From an uncultured Persicobacter sp. (GTDB taxonomy: Bacteria > Bacteroidota > Bacteroidia > Cytophagales > Cyclobacteriaceae): a stretch of 64,000 nucleotides of DNA. Both the position numbers and the translations under genes were made by a program. Below, in pieces: positions 18,550 through 27,706 of the stretch (position 1 is the stretch's first letter; every line of letters starts with the position of its first letter). Location: contig CANMKE010000013.1 of assembly GCA_947498325.1 (NCBI GenBank), forward strand, positions 59,162-123,161, read 5' to 3'. Below the pieces are notes generated by a model. It was not told the DNA's origin, did not search any database, and saw only the letters and a list, made by a program, of their open reading frames with translations.

Positions 18550-19119
18550 TTATTTTTCTACGATTACCGTCAAGCCACAAGCACCATGGGCACCAACCAC
18601 CAACGACTGTTCTATATCCGCAGTTTTGGAAGGCCCGGAAACAAATACGCCGTAACCGAGCGCCTGTGGTTCAATGGTTTGATAGGCTTCATGCATATTG
18701 TATACAATATTGTCGGCTTTTACCACAATCACCAGCTGCTCGACAATGGCAATTCCTACCCGCTGGGGCAGGGCATCTTCGCCGATCCAAACAGCCCCAT
18801 TTTCTGCCACGCCAAGCGGTGCCTTATATATGGCTACCGTCAGTTCGGCAAGCTCTTCAGTCGTGGCATCCTGTAGTGGTTTTGAGTCATGAAAAGCCGA
18901 GTAGTAGTGCTTCTGCCCAGTAACCTTCCCATTGATTACCGCATAGGTGTGCGCTTCATTTTCGGTACAGAGCACCCGCGCGCCAGCTTTTTCCGCCATG
19001 GCCACAAAAGTACTGATGGTTTCACCTTCAGGGTATTTGAAGCGGGGAATAACGGGCAATGGGGCCTCTTCCAACTGGATGGATTGAATACGGTCGATGA
19101 TTGCTGCTTTATGACTCAT
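18550..19119 (-). CDS. lutC: LutC, LUD-domain lactate utilisation protein
   Basis: 189 residues on the reverse strand, from ATG 19119 (MSHKAAIIDRI); longer upstream starts run deep into lutB and were rejected. It is a single LUD (DUF162) domain with no iron-sulfur motif, the normal form of LutC. Conserved strands include FVAMAEKAGARVLC and GVAENGAVWIGE. With LutA and LutB it oxidises L-lactate to pyruvate in the cytoplasm or at the inner membrane. It overlaps the end of lutB by 11 bases, so translation is coupled. It ends 2 bases from the convergent sigma factor gene. Confidence 0.9.
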   Translation of the reverse strand: MSHKAAIIDRIQSIQLEEAPLPVIPRFKYPEGETISTFVAMAEKAGARVLCTENEAHTYAVINGKVTGQKHYYSAFHDSKPLQDATTEELAELTVAIYKAPLGVAENGAVWIGEDALPQRVGIAIVEQLVIVVKADNIVYNMHEAYQTIEPQALGYGVFVSGPSKTADIEQSLVVGAHGACGLTVIVEK

Positions 19120-20491
19120 GTTGTTCGTTGTTTTTGTACCATTCCAAGAAGCTTTCTTTGGGTGCCTCAGGTAAATCCCGCTGCTTTCCCCAAACATTCA
19201 GCGGGTTGTTAATCAGGGCATCCGGTAAAATGCGCAGGGAGGTTCTGGCAATTTTCCCAAAACCATGAAAGGCCTTGGGCTTGGCCATTAACGTTCCCGT
19301 CCACTGATTAATCTTCCGTTTGGTCTTGTTGAGTGATTGTTCCTTTCCAATAATTTGTCGCCATTCGTACAATTGGGTATGGATATCGATTTTTACAGGA
19401 CATACATTGCTGCATGAACCGCAAAGTGTAGAAGCGAAAGGCAGGCTGCTGTATTTTTTTAAATCTTTTCCTGGTGATAATATCGAACCGATAGGGCCAG
19501 GAATGATATGTTCATAGCTGTGGCCGCCACTGCGTCGGTAGATAGGGCAGGTATTCATGCATGCACCACAGCGGATACAGTTCAGCGATGCCCGAAACTT
19601 AGGGCGGTTGAGTTGTTCTGTACGTTTATTGTCCACTAAAATCAGGTGCATTTGCTGCCCCTTGCGAGGCCGATGGAAATGCGAGCTGTAAGTGGTAATG
19701 GCCTGTCCGGTGGCGCTACGGGCAAGCAGCCGCAGAAATACGCCAAGGTGGTCCATTTTAGGAATCAGTTTTTCAATGCCCATACAGGCAATATGAATCG
19801 GTGCGATATTGGTTCCCATATCCACATTGCCTTCATTGGTACAGACCACAAACCCACCGGTTTCCGCCACGGCGAAATTCACGCCCGTAATGGCTGCTTC
19901 TGCCTTCATGAACTTTTCACGGAGGTGTTTCCGGGCTGCTTTTGTCAGGTAATCCGGGTCATTATTCCCCTTTTCCGTCTGTAGTTTTTCATGAAACAGC
20001 GCACTGACTTCCTCTTTCTTTTTATGGATGGCAGGCAGCACAATATGGCTGGGGTGCTCTCCTGCAAGCTGCACAATACGCTCCCCAAGGTCGGTATCGA
20101 TAATGCTTACTCCCTGAGCCTCGAGGTGGTGGTTCAGTCCACATTCTTCGGTCAGCATCGACTTACTTTTAACCACCTGTGTGGCCTTGGCTTCCTTCAG
20201 AATGGAAGCCACAATTTGATTATGCGCCTCGGCGTCTTCTGCCCAATGAACTTTAATGCCATTGGCCGCAGCCTTGGCTTCAAATTCCAGCAGGTAGTGG
20301 TCGAGCTTCGAGAGGGTGTGCTTTTTGATCTGCGAAGCAAGGCTCCTTAATTCTTCCCATTCGGGAATGCTTGCCGCAGAGACATCGCGCTTCTCACGCA
20401 CATGCCACAGGGCTTTATCGTGCCAACTGACGCGCTCGGCATCTTTATTAAAGATGGCGGCATTTTTTGGGTGATCAATAACTTGCGACAT
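19109..20491 (-). CDS. lutB: LutB, iron-sulfur LUD-domain lactate oxidation subunit
   Basis: 460 residues from ATG 20491 (MSQVIDHPKNAAIF); a start further upstream would run into lutA coding sequence. The LUD domain (about 60-300) has the motifs KSKSMLTEECGLN, AVAETGGFVVCTNEGN and HLGVFLRLLARSATGQ. Two 4Fe-4S clusters follow: CIRCGACMNTCPIYR and CGSCSNVCPV. A C-terminal tail of about 70 residues is typical of LutB. It carries electrons in L-lactate oxidation with LutA and LutC. It overlaps lutA by 17 bases and lutC by 11, a tight three-gene operon. Confidence 0.95.
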   Translation of the reverse strand: MSQVIDHPKNAAIFNKDAERVSWHDKALWHVREKRDVSAASIPEWEELRSLASQIKKHTLSKLDHYLLEFEAKAAANGIKVHWAEDAEAHNQIVASILKEAKATQVVKSKSMLTEECGLNHHLEAQGVSIIDTDLGERIVQLAGEHPSHIVLPAIHKKKEEVSALFHEKLQTEKGNNDPDYLTKAARKHLREKFMKAEAAITGVNFAVAETGGFVVCTNEGNVDMGTNIAPIHIACMGIEKLIPKMDHLGVFLRLLARSATGQAITTYSSHFHRPRKGQQMHLILVDNKRTEQLNRPKFRASLNCIRCGACMNTCPIYRRSGGHSYEHIIPGPIGSILSPGKDLKKYSSLPFASTLCGSCSNVCPVKIDIHTQLYEWRQIIGKEQSLNKTKRKINQWTGTLMAKPKAFHGFGKIARTSLRILPDALINNPLNVWGKQRDLPEAPKESFLEWYKNNEQHES

Positions 20492-21251
20492 GTTGTGCTT
20501 GTTTTTTGTGAAGGTGAACAGACTCAAACAAAATCTCGGCAAGGTGCTTCACCTTTACCGGCAGCTTTTCCCGCTTGATAATCCCTTCGAGGTGCATCAT
20601 GCAGGACATATCCCCGGAGGTGATGATTTCAGCGCCAGAAGAGATATAATCCTGAAGGCGGTCACGGCCCATACGCACTGAAATTGCTTCCTCGGAAACG
20701 GCAAAAGTTCCACCGAAGCCACAACATTCGTCGGCCCTGTTCGGGGTGATCATCTGGATGCCCTCCACTTTTTTGAGCAGTTCAAGCTGCAGGTTATCGG
20801 CGGGGGTCATTGATTCCGAGCATTGCCCGAGCCCCATTCCTCTGAGTCCATGGCAGCTTTTGTGCAGGACCACTTTGGCCTGCGATTGGCCTTCGTATTG
20901 GTCGATGAGTTTGAAGCGGTGCATAAATTCGGTAAAGTCCAAAAAGCGGTGCGCAATGGCTTTGTCTTCAGGGGAAAGGTAGTCTTTTTCGCCCATCTCC
21001 CGAATATGCATAATGCAACTTGCGGAAGGAGCGACGATATATTCACAGTCAGCAAAAAGGGAAAATTGATGCTGAAGGGTTTTAACGGATTCACATTCAA
21101 AGCCTGAGTTGGCCATCGGTTGGCCACAGCAGGTTTGTTGCAATGGCACACTGACCTGCATTCCGAAGTGTTGGAGTAATCTGAAGGTGGCCTTGCCTAC
21201 CTGTGGATAAAATTGGTCCACGTAGCAAGGGATAAATAATCCTACTTTCAT
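20475..21251 (-). CDS. lutA: LutA, cysteine-rich (CCG) lactate oxidation subunit
   Basis: 258 residues from ATG 21251 (MKVGLFIPCYVDQF); an upstream in-frame start adds 12 residues with no family match. Two CCG domains are visible: QQTCCGQPMANSG near residue 50 and ADECCGFGGTFAVSEE near residue 185, each with its upstream Cys partners. CCG domains bind iron-sulfur clusters in heterodisulfide reductase and LutA proteins. It is the first gene of lutABC. A candidate AraC-type operator lies about 92-122 bases upstream. Confidence 0.94.
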   Translation of the reverse strand: MKVGLFIPCYVDQFYPQVGKATFRLLQHFGMQVSVPLQQTCCGQPMANSGFECESVKTLQHQFSLFADCEYIVAPSASCIMHIREMGEKDYLSPEDKAIAHRFLDFTEFMHRFKLIDQYEGQSQAKVVLHKSCHGLRGMGLGQCSESMTPADNLQLELLKKVEGIQMITPNRADECCGFGGTFAVSEEAISVRMGRDRLQDYISSGAEIITSGDMSCMMHLEGIIKREKLPVKVKHLAEILFESVHLHKKQAQHVASY

Positions 21252-21341
21252 AAATAAAGGGATTTCGGTTTGGTGCCGATAGCACATACGACACTAAAAA
21301 ATGAACATAACAAGAAGGGGATATTTATTGGTGAAGTAAAT

Positions 21342-21373
21342 TCATAAAATGGGATTCTTTTTGCATAAAATGA
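21342..21373 (+). promoter_or_regulatory. Candidate AraC operator between lutA and araC-type gene
   Basis: Two half-sites in direct repeat with a 21-base period: TCATAAAATGG at 21342 and GCATAAAATGA at 21363. Two helical turns of spacing is classic for AraC-family dimers. The motif faces the same way relative to the reverse-strand lutA as the similar pair at 24830 does relative to rhaEW. Confidence 0.6.
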
Positions 21374-21462
21374 TTTTTATTGCTTAAATATTGGTGTAAC
21401 TTCTTATTGTTTTCGTTGGGCTCACGGCGAAGCGTACTTATGACTTTTTATTTTTAGGAGCA

Positions 21463-22323
21463 ATGGAAGATTTTTTCAAATATTTATTACCAAGTGCTGA
21501 CGATGAGCGGCTCGGAATATTCATTTCCAGTGTTGGGCATGGAACGGTGGCACCGGAGATGGTTTACCCGGATCCGCAGCATCCTTTGGGCTATTATTTT
21601 TCCTGGGAAAAGGGGCGAAAACTAACGGAGTATCAGGTATTGTATATTGCCCGTGGCAGTGGGGTGCTTGAGATTGAAGACCGCACGATAAATGTTACTG
21701 AGGGCGGGGTAATGGTCATTCCACCAAATATTTGGCACCGTTATCGTCCGGATAAATCCGTCGGTTGGGAGGAGTATTTTGTGGGTTTCAGTGGAGAATT
21801 TGCTTCGCGATTTTTGGCGCATTCAATACTGGAAGATCAGTTTTATTTTAACTCAGGAACTTCCTTCACATTACAGCATTTGCTCGATAGTTTGATGGAC
21901 ATCGCGAAGATGGAATCGGTGGCTTTTCAGCAGATTGCCAGTGGCCTTTTAATGCAGTTTGTCGGACACTTAATAAAGCGGGAGCGCAAGAAAACCGGTG
22001 ACTTTGACCGTACCAAACGGATTGTAGATCAGGCCAAAATATTTATACAAAGTGACCAGTATGAGGAGGAGGATTTGAAAGGTTTCTGTAAGGAGCGGGG
22101 CATGTCTTATTCCTTTTTCCGAAAGCTGTTCAAAGACTACACGGGCTTTTCGCCACATCAGTATTACCTGAATTTTAAGATTCTGAAAGCCAAGGAGATG
22201 TTGCTGAGCACGGATTATCAGGTGAAGGAGGTCGCTTATCAGTTGGGCTTTTCCTCCATTTATTATTTTTCCCGCCTGTTTAAATCTAAAACAGGGGTGA
22301 GTCCGAAGGCTTTTAAAGGGTGA
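21463..22323 (+). CDS. AraC family transcriptional regulator (cupin plus HTH)
   Basis: 286 residues. The N-terminal half is an AraC-type cupin sugar-binding domain (about 40-165; YYFSWEKGRKLTEYQVLYIARG, GGVMVIPPNIWHRYRPD). The C-terminal 100 residues contain two helix-turn-helix units (FCKERGMSYSFFRKLFKDYTG; VKEVAYQLGFSSIYYFSRLF). It is divergent from lutABC and convergent with rhaEW, and matching direct repeats stand upstream of both. A regulator of 6-deoxysugar and lactate catabolism that senses rhamnose, fucose or a breakdown product is a reasonable inference. AGGAG lies two bases before the ATG, too close to be ideal. Confidence 0.92.
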   Translation: MEDFFKYLLPSADDERLGIFISSVGHGTVAPEMVYPDPQHPLGYYFSWEKGRKLTEYQVLYIARGSGVLEIEDRTINVTEGGVMVIPPNIWHRYRPDKSVGWEEYFVGFSGEFASRFLAHSILEDQFYFNSGTSFTLQHLLDSLMDIAKMESVAFQQIASGLLMQFVGHLIKRERKKTGDFDRTKRIVDQAKIFIQSDQYEEEDLKGFCKERGMSYSFFRKLFKDYTGFSPHQYYLNFKILKAKEMLLSTDYQVKEVAYQLGFSSIYYFSRLFKSKTGVSPKAFKG

Positions 22324-22614
22324 TTGATGGCGCTCAGCGGTGAACAAACGTGAACTGAAACGATTGAAACTTCAAAAAATCCTTTTGGTCCCATTCCTTT
22401 ATGGACTAAAAATACAAGTAGTAATTCGGTCGCTGCGGTAGTTCAAGCCGTCAGCAAGCGATCAGCAGGCCGTTATAAATTACGCTTTTAAGTCCGCCTG
22501 TTGGAAATGCTTTTTTGATGGTGTATATAGTGTATATAAAGGTCGGAGGTAGATTTCAATGGAATGAAACTTGAAGTCATGCTGATCATCTCGCCTCGAT
22601 CCATAATTTTCAAT
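22324..22614. other. Intergenic between convergent genes
   Basis: About 290 bases between the AraC gene and the rhaEW terminator. No gene or clear repeat is seen. Confidence 0.4.
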
Positions 22615-22652
22615 AAAAAAGGCGGTTCCTTATTAAAAGAACCGCCTTTCAT
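22615..22652 (-). terminator. Rho-independent terminator of the aldolase/dehydrogenase gene
   Basis: Stem GGCGGTTC / GAACCGCC, extended by AAA/TTT on the outside, with a T-run on the reverse strand. It lies 15 bases past the rhaEW stop and may also work for the convergent AraC gene. Confidence 0.88.
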
Positions 22653-22666
22653 TATTTTTTGAGGGT

Positions 22667-24763
22667 TTATCTCACAAAGGCATTGGCCATTCCGCCATCT
22701 ACATTTACAATGCTTCCAGTGCTTTTATCCAAAACAGCCACCAAAGCAAAAACGCCATTGGCAATATCCTGAGGAAGAATAATTTCATTCATCAGGTTAC
22801 GCTTAGCATAGTGTGCTGGCAGGTCTTCGACTTTAATGCCGTAAGCTTTGGCGCGGCCTTCAGCCCACTTGCCTTCCCAGATTTTACTTCCGACGATTAC
22901 GCCGTCAGGATTTACAGTATTGACACGGATTTTTTCTCCGCCCAATTCCGCAGCTAACAGTCGGGTCATGTGTTGCTGAGCTGCTTTTGCAGTTCCGTAA
23001 GCCACATTATTAGGTCCGGAAACCAATCCGTTTTTCGAGGCGATATTGACAATATTACCACCGAGGTTTTGCTTTCTCAGCACTTCAACACCAACTTGTG
23101 CCATCAAGAACTGTCCCTTTACCAAAACGTCCTGAAGGATATCCCAGTCTTTTTGTGTTGTTTCTGCCAAGGGCTTACTGATCGCCAGACCTGCTGAATG
23201 AACAATGATGTCCACCCCGCCAAATTCCAGACAGGCAGCATCAAATGCTTCGCGGATAGAAGCCTCATCAGTAACATTACAAAGCGCGCTGGTAGCGACA
23301 TCCTTTTTGTAAGTTGCTACGGCAGTGGCCAGGTTATCTTCAGAAATATCTGTGATCACGACATTGGCACCTTCTGCGGCTAATTTATCCGCAATGGCTT
23401 TTCCAATACCGCCCGCAGCACCCGTAATCAGGGCTACTTTGCGTGATAATGGCTGCTCTTTTGGCATACGCTGAAGCTTTGCTTCTTCCAATAGCCAGTA
23501 CTCAATATCAAAAGCCTCCTGACGTGGCAATGAAGTGTAGCTTGAGATTGCCTCAGCACCTTTCATTACGTTGATGGCGTTGATGTAAAATTCCGAAGCC
23601 ACACGAGCGGTCTGTTTGTTTTTTGCAAAACTGAACATCCCCACACCAGGGTAAAGGATAATGACCGGGTTGGCATCACGGATCGCCGGGCTGTTATCGT
23701 GCTTGCAGTTTTCATAATAGGCGGTGTACTCCTCACGGTACTGCTCAAAAGCAGGCGTTAATTTTTCTACCAGTCCTTCGCCATCCAAATTTTCTTCAGG
23801 CTTCAGGGTCAATACCAAAGGCTGAATTTTTGTACGCAAGAAGTGATCCGGACAAGAAGTACCCATAGGGGCAAGCTTGTCGATATCTTTACTGTTGATG
23901 AATTCCAGTACGCGCTCATCATCTGTAAAATGACCGATCATAGGCTGCTCGCTTGAACATAACCCACGCAATACCGGGGCAATTTTTGCGGCCTGTGCCT
24001 GACGGTTTGCAGGATCAAGGCTTGTGATGCACTGGCCACCGAAAACAGGGCCTTTTTTGCCCACATGCTCTTCAATATATGCCGAAGCGGCTTCAATCAC
24101 CTCCAAAGAGTTGATGTATGATTCGTAAGAAGTATCTCCCCAGGTGAATACCCCGTGGCTACCCAATACAATACCACGGATGTTTGGATTTTTCTCCAGG
24201 CACTGCTCTAACTGCAATCCTAAATCGAAACCAGGACGTTGCCAAGGCACCCATCCCATGGTGTCTCCCCAGATTTCTTTAGTGATCGCTTCGCTGTCTT
24301 CAGCAGCGGCAATGGCAATCAGGGCATCAGGGTGGAGGTGGTCAATATGCTTAAATGGCAATAAACCATGCAAAGGAGTATCAATAGAAGGGGCACGGCT
24401 GTCGAGGTCAAAAATACAGTGGTTAAACAAGGCCACCATTTCATCTTCGTGCTCAATACCACGATATACTTTTTTCAGGTCGCGAAGGCGGTCAGTGTAT
24501 AATCCCGCGATTCCCTGACGCGTCAGTGTTCCGATGTCGCCACCTGAACCCTTCACCCACATTACTTCCACTTCTTCACCTGTCAAAGGATCTTTTTCGA
24601 TCGTTTTACAGCTTGTGTTTCCGCCACCGTAATTGGTGATGCGTAGGTCAGCACCTAATATATTTGAACGATATAAAAATAATTCGACTTCGTTGCCTTC
24701 CATCGATGCTGCTTTAGCATCATCCCAAAGGTAATCAACGTGCTTAAAAGTTTTAACACTCAT
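22667..24763 (-). CDS. rhaEW: Bifunctional rhamnulose-1-phosphate aldolase/lactaldehyde dehydrogenase (RhaEW type)
   Basis: 698 residues, a fusion. Residues 1-420 are a class II aldolase domain with metal-site histidines in TPLHGLLPFKHIDHLHP and GSHGVFTWG. Residues about 430-698 are a short-chain dehydrogenase with the NAD motif TGAAGGIGKA, the catalytic YGTAK, and a VDGGMANAF end. In known RhaEW (YuxG-like) proteins the aldolase splits L-rhamnulose 1-phosphate to DHAP and L-lactaldehyde, and the dehydrogenase oxidises the aldehyde to L-lactate. Fuculose 1-phosphate could also be a substrate. The isomerase, kinase and transporter are not in the window. LutABC nearby would take the lactate to pyruvate. 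A 21-base-phased operator lies about 67 bases upstream. Confidence 0.92.
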   Translation of the reverse strand: MSVKTFKHVDYLWDDAKAASMEGNEVELFLYRSNILGADLRITNYGGGNTSCKTIEKDPLTGEEVEVMWVKGSGGDIGTLTRQGIAGLYTDRLRDLKKVYRGIEHEDEMVALFNHCIFDLDSRAPSIDTPLHGLLPFKHIDHLHPDALIAIAAAEDSEAITKEIWGDTMGWVPWQRPGFDLGLQLEQCLEKNPNIRGIVLGSHGVFTWGDTSYESYINSLEVIEAASAYIEEHVGKKGPVFGGQCITSLDPANRQAQAAKIAPVLRGLCSSEQPMIGHFTDDERVLEFINSKDIDKLAPMGTSCPDHFLRTKIQPLVLTLKPEENLDGEGLVEKLTPAFEQYREEYTAYYENCKHDNSPAIRDANPVIILYPGVGMFSFAKNKQTARVASEFYINAINVMKGAEAISSYTSLPRQEAFDIEYWLLEEAKLQRMPKEQPLSRKVALITGAAGGIGKAIADKLAAEGANVVITDISEDNLATAVATYKKDVATSALCNVTDEASIREAFDAACLEFGGVDIIVHSAGLAISKPLAETTQKDWDILQDVLVKGQFLMAQVGVEVLRKQNLGGNIVNIASKNGLVSGPNNVAYGTAKAAQQHMTRLLAAELGGEKIRVNTVNPDGVIVGSKIWEGKWAEGRAKAYGIKVEDLPAHYAKRNLMNEIILPQDIANGVFALVAVLDKSTGSIVNVDGGMANAFVR

Positions 24764-24829
24764 GGTTTATGTTGGTTTTAGTGATTGGTTTCTGCATCTA
24801 AGTTTGAAATAAGTAGAGGGATTGTAAAG

Positions 24830-24861
24830 GCACAAAATGACATCATCTTTGCACTTTTTGA
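24830..24861 (+). promoter_or_regulatory. Candidate AraC operator upstream of rhaEW
   Basis: Half-sites GCACAAAATGA (24830-24840) and GCACTTTTTGA (24851-24861) form a direct repeat with exactly 21 bases from start to start. They match the lutA-side motif GCATAAAATGA in sequence, spacing and orientation to the regulated reverse-strand gene. Confidence 0.6.
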
Positions 24862-24907
24862 TTTGAGAGATCGTAAAAGCCGATATTGTTTGATATAGCA
24901 TCGGTAA

Positions 24908-24933
24908 CCCACATCCTCGCATGCGAATGTGGG
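24908..24933. repeat. Nested palindrome in the rhaEW-GH92 intergenic region
   Basis: CCCACAT (24908-24914) and ATGTGGG (24927-24933) flank the perfect 10-base palindrome TCGCATGCGA (24917-24926). A short CTCC-TAT-GGAG hairpin with seven Ts follows at 24935-24952. It lies in a 524-base gap between divergent genes; operator, small terminator or unknown RNA are all possible. The rest of the gap shows nothing else beyond the operator at 24830. Confidence 0.5.
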
Positions 24934-25287
24934 GCTCCTATGGAGGTTTTTTTCCTTTAGTTTTATGATTTAACAGTCTTTTTGGTAAATGAATAGAGAA
25001 AGTGTCGGTTCTTAGCTTTTTCCGAAGAGCTGTTTATCAGTCCACTACCCGTGGCTTGTTAGGGGTTAACCTTTTGGGGTGTGGAATATTTTTGTCATTA
25101 TTTTGTACAATATGGCAGTTCATTTGAATGGATTTGAAATGACATTTGTATCGCCATGATTAAATTTTTTTCTTCGATTTTTCCTCCATCGCAACAATTA
25201 GGAGAAGAGTGATTATTAATTTAAATACCTTGAAAGTGTACTGCCGAAAGGTAGGTTTAGAAAAACATCAAACTCAATTTTTTTAAT

Positions 25288-27546
25288 ATGTTCAAACATT
25301 CTATTTACTTATTTTTTATGCTCACCCTTCTCGGGATTTCCTGTCAGAAGCCCCAAAAAGAAACGGTAGTTGAGCAGGCCAAAGTGGATTACGGGCAGAT
25401 GGTCAACCCATTTATTGGAACCTCCAATGAGGGCAATACGCATCCGGGGGCAATGTCGCCTTGGGGGATGACTGCCGCCGCACCACACAACAAAGATTTT
25501 AGGAGCCGCACCGACAATCCGGCGATTTACGAGTATGGCAATCCATTTATTTACAGCTTCGCTTCTGTCAACCTTTCAGGGATTGGCTGCCCAGTGGCGG
25601 GGAGTATTCCGATCCGTGTTTCGAGGGGAGATTTCAATTGGTCGGTGGACAGCTTCAAGAGCAGCTACGATCAGGAAAAGACTTATCCTGGGTATTACGG
25701 GGTTCAGCTGATTGACCATCGTGTGGAAGCAGAAATGACGGTAACCACCCGAACCACCCGATTTAAATTTACGGCTGCTGATGATTCCGAGCCGCTCAAC
25801 ATATTTCTCGATTTGGGTAGTAACCTTAGCCATATCAAAACTGGGGAAGCGAAGAAGCTGGCCGATCAAACCATTGTGGGCTACCAGGTTGATGGCGAAT
25901 TTTGTGGGGTAAATAAGCAGACCAAGATTTTTTACGCCTTGCAGGTTGAAGGGCAGCCTTCATCTTTGCAGTTGGTGGAAGAAGCACAACCTGTGGATAA
26001 AGAAATGGTGGAGGGCGCCAAAGCTGGGGCTTTATTTACTTTTGATCCTAAGCAGGACAAGGAAGTGGAAGTGAAGATTGGTATCTCGTTTGTGTCGGCG
26101 GAAAATGCTTTGGCAAACCTGAAAGCAGAGCAGAAGGCGCTGGCTTTTGAGGACATTAAGGCAGCAGCTGGAGAACAATGGAACAAAATGCTTGGCCGAA
26201 TTGATATCGAGGGTGGGGCTGTTAATGACAGAACCGTGTTTTACACGGCGCTTTACCATTCCATTTTATTGCCACAGGTGATTAATGACGTCAATGGTGA
26301 TTACCCTGATCGTGAGGTGAACAAGGTCGGTAATACCGAGGGCAAGTACACCCGTTACAGCACTTATTCGCTATGGGACACTTACCGAACAGTGCATCCT
26401 TTGCTGGCTTTGGTGTACCCTGAGGAACAGCGTGACATGACGATCTCACTGGTGGAAATGTACAAGGCCTGGGGCTGGATTCCTAAGTGGGAATTGTTTG
26501 GCTACGACACCTACTGTATGGTGGGCGATCCGGCTTTGCCTGTCATCGCCGATACGTATATGAAAGGAATTACGGATTTTGATGTTGAGACAGCACTTGA
26601 GGGGATGGTTAAATCAGCCACTACCCGCGAGAACAATCCTATTCGCCCAGGAATTAAATATTACCTTGATTTGGGCTATTTGCCAATGGATGACCGTGGG
26701 GGCGACCGGAAGGATTTCAGCTTTACCAATGGTATCGTATGGGGACCGGTTTCTACGACCCTGGAATATAACTTTTCTGATTTTGGGATTGCGCAGGTGG
26801 CTAAAGCCCTGGGGAAAGAGGAGCTCTATCAGCAGTTCTATAAGCAAAGCCATTCGTTTGTTAATTTGTATGACCGTGAGACCACCTTCTTCCGGCCTAA
26901 AAATAAAGATGGCAGTTGGCTGACGCCCTATAATCCGCTGGATCGTTTTTGGGATGTGCGCTGGAAAAAAAGTGGCGGACCAGGTTATGTAGAGGGGAAT
27001 GCCTGGCAGTATGCATTTTTTGTGCCGCATGCTATGGATACCTTGCAGCAGATTATGGGTGAAGAGGTTTTCGCCAGTAAGCTTCATCAAATGTTCAGTG
27101 AAAAGCATTTTGATATGACCAACGAGCCAGACATTACCTTTCCTTTCCTTTTCAATTACATCAAGGGGCAGGAGCGCAGTACTCAACAATATGTACGCGA
27201 GGTAGCGGAGAAAAATTTCTTCAATGCGCACAATGGAATCCCAGGTAATGATGATGCCGGAACATTGAGTGCCTGGTTGGTATTTGCTGATTTGGGGATT
27301 TTCCCTGATGCACCGGGTATTCCGACCTATCAATTATCTACCCCTAAATTTAAGAAGGCGACGATCAAATTGCCTGATTATGTATATGGAGGAAAAACGT
27401 TGGTGATAGAAAAATCCGCAGAAGTGGATCGATATTTCAACCGTGTGGAATTTGCCGACGGTACTCCAGTAGATGGCTATAGTGTTGATCATCAGGCGTT
27501 GCTGAAGGGTGGCGGTTTGAAGTATGAGGAGCAGTCGAGCCTGTAA
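25288..27546 (+). CDS. GH92 alpha-mannosidase lipoprotein
   Basis: 752 residues with a lipobox (LLGISC, Cys19). The GH92 signature VNPFIGTSNEGNTHPGA with PWGM opens the N-terminal beta-sandwich; the (alpha/alpha)6 domain has YSLWDTYRTVHPL, EGNAWQYAFFVPHAMDTL and the C-terminal NDDAGTLSAWLVFADLGIFP, which carries the conserved Asp pair of the calcium-dependent inverting mannosidases. Length is normal. It trims terminal alpha-linked mannose, with linkage specificity unreadable by eye. It has its own leader and terminator, so it is probably a monocistronic part of the locus. Its presence next to galactosidases and glucosidases is a substrate clue that remains unexplained. Confidence 0.94.
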   Translation: MFKHSIYLFFMLTLLGISCQKPQKETVVEQAKVDYGQMVNPFIGTSNEGNTHPGAMSPWGMTAAAPHNKDFRSRTDNPAIYEYGNPFIYSFASVNLSGIGCPVAGSIPIRVSRGDFNWSVDSFKSSYDQEKTYPGYYGVQLIDHRVEAEMTVTTRTTRFKFTAADDSEPLNIFLDLGSNLSHIKTGEAKKLADQTIVGYQVDGEFCGVNKQTKIFYALQVEGQPSSLQLVEEAQPVDKEMVEGAKAGALFTFDPKQDKEVEVKIGISFVSAENALANLKAEQKALAFEDIKAAAGEQWNKMLGRIDIEGGAVNDRTVFYTALYHSILLPQVINDVNGDYPDREVNKVGNTEGKYTRYSTYSLWDTYRTVHPLLALVYPEEQRDMTISLVEMYKAWGWIPKWELFGYDTYCMVGDPALPVIADTYMKGITDFDVETALEGMVKSATTRENNPIRPGIKYYLDLGYLPMDDRGGDRKDFSFTNGIVWGPVSTTLEYNFSDFGIAQVAKALGKEELYQQFYKQSHSFVNLYDRETTFFRPKNKDGSWLTPYNPLDRFWDVRWKKSGGPGYVEGNAWQYAFFVPHAMDTLQQIMGEEVFASKLHQMFSEKHFDMTNEPDITFPFLFNYIKGQERSTQQYVREVAEKNFFNAHNGIPGNDDAGTLSAWLVFADLGIFPDAPGIPTYQLSTPKFKKATIKLPDYVYGGKTLVIEKSAEVDRYFNRVEFADGTPVDGYSVDHQALLKGGGLKYEEQSSL

Positions 27547-27681
27547 GTGCGCATTGAAGTTTACAATTCCTGATAAATATAGGAATGCATGCAGTAGTGA
27601 TGAAGCGAGGTCTTGAGCACATCGTTTCCTTATTATTGAAAATGTAATGCGTTAAAAAATATCATCTTTTTTAGTATTTAG

Positions 27682-27706
27682 AGGGGGCCTTCGGGTCCCT
27701 TTTTTT
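27682..27706 (+). terminator. Rho-independent terminator after GH92
   Basis: Stem of six pairs, GGGGCC / GGTCCC with one G-T wobble, capped by a stable TTCG tetraloop and followed by seven Ts. The remaining bases from 27707 to 27933 are AT-rich leader with no other feature seen. Confidence 0.88.

Noticed and set aside
19119..19197. Upstream start for lutC
   Set aside because: It would overlap lutB by nearly 90 bases and adds residues absent from LutC proteins.
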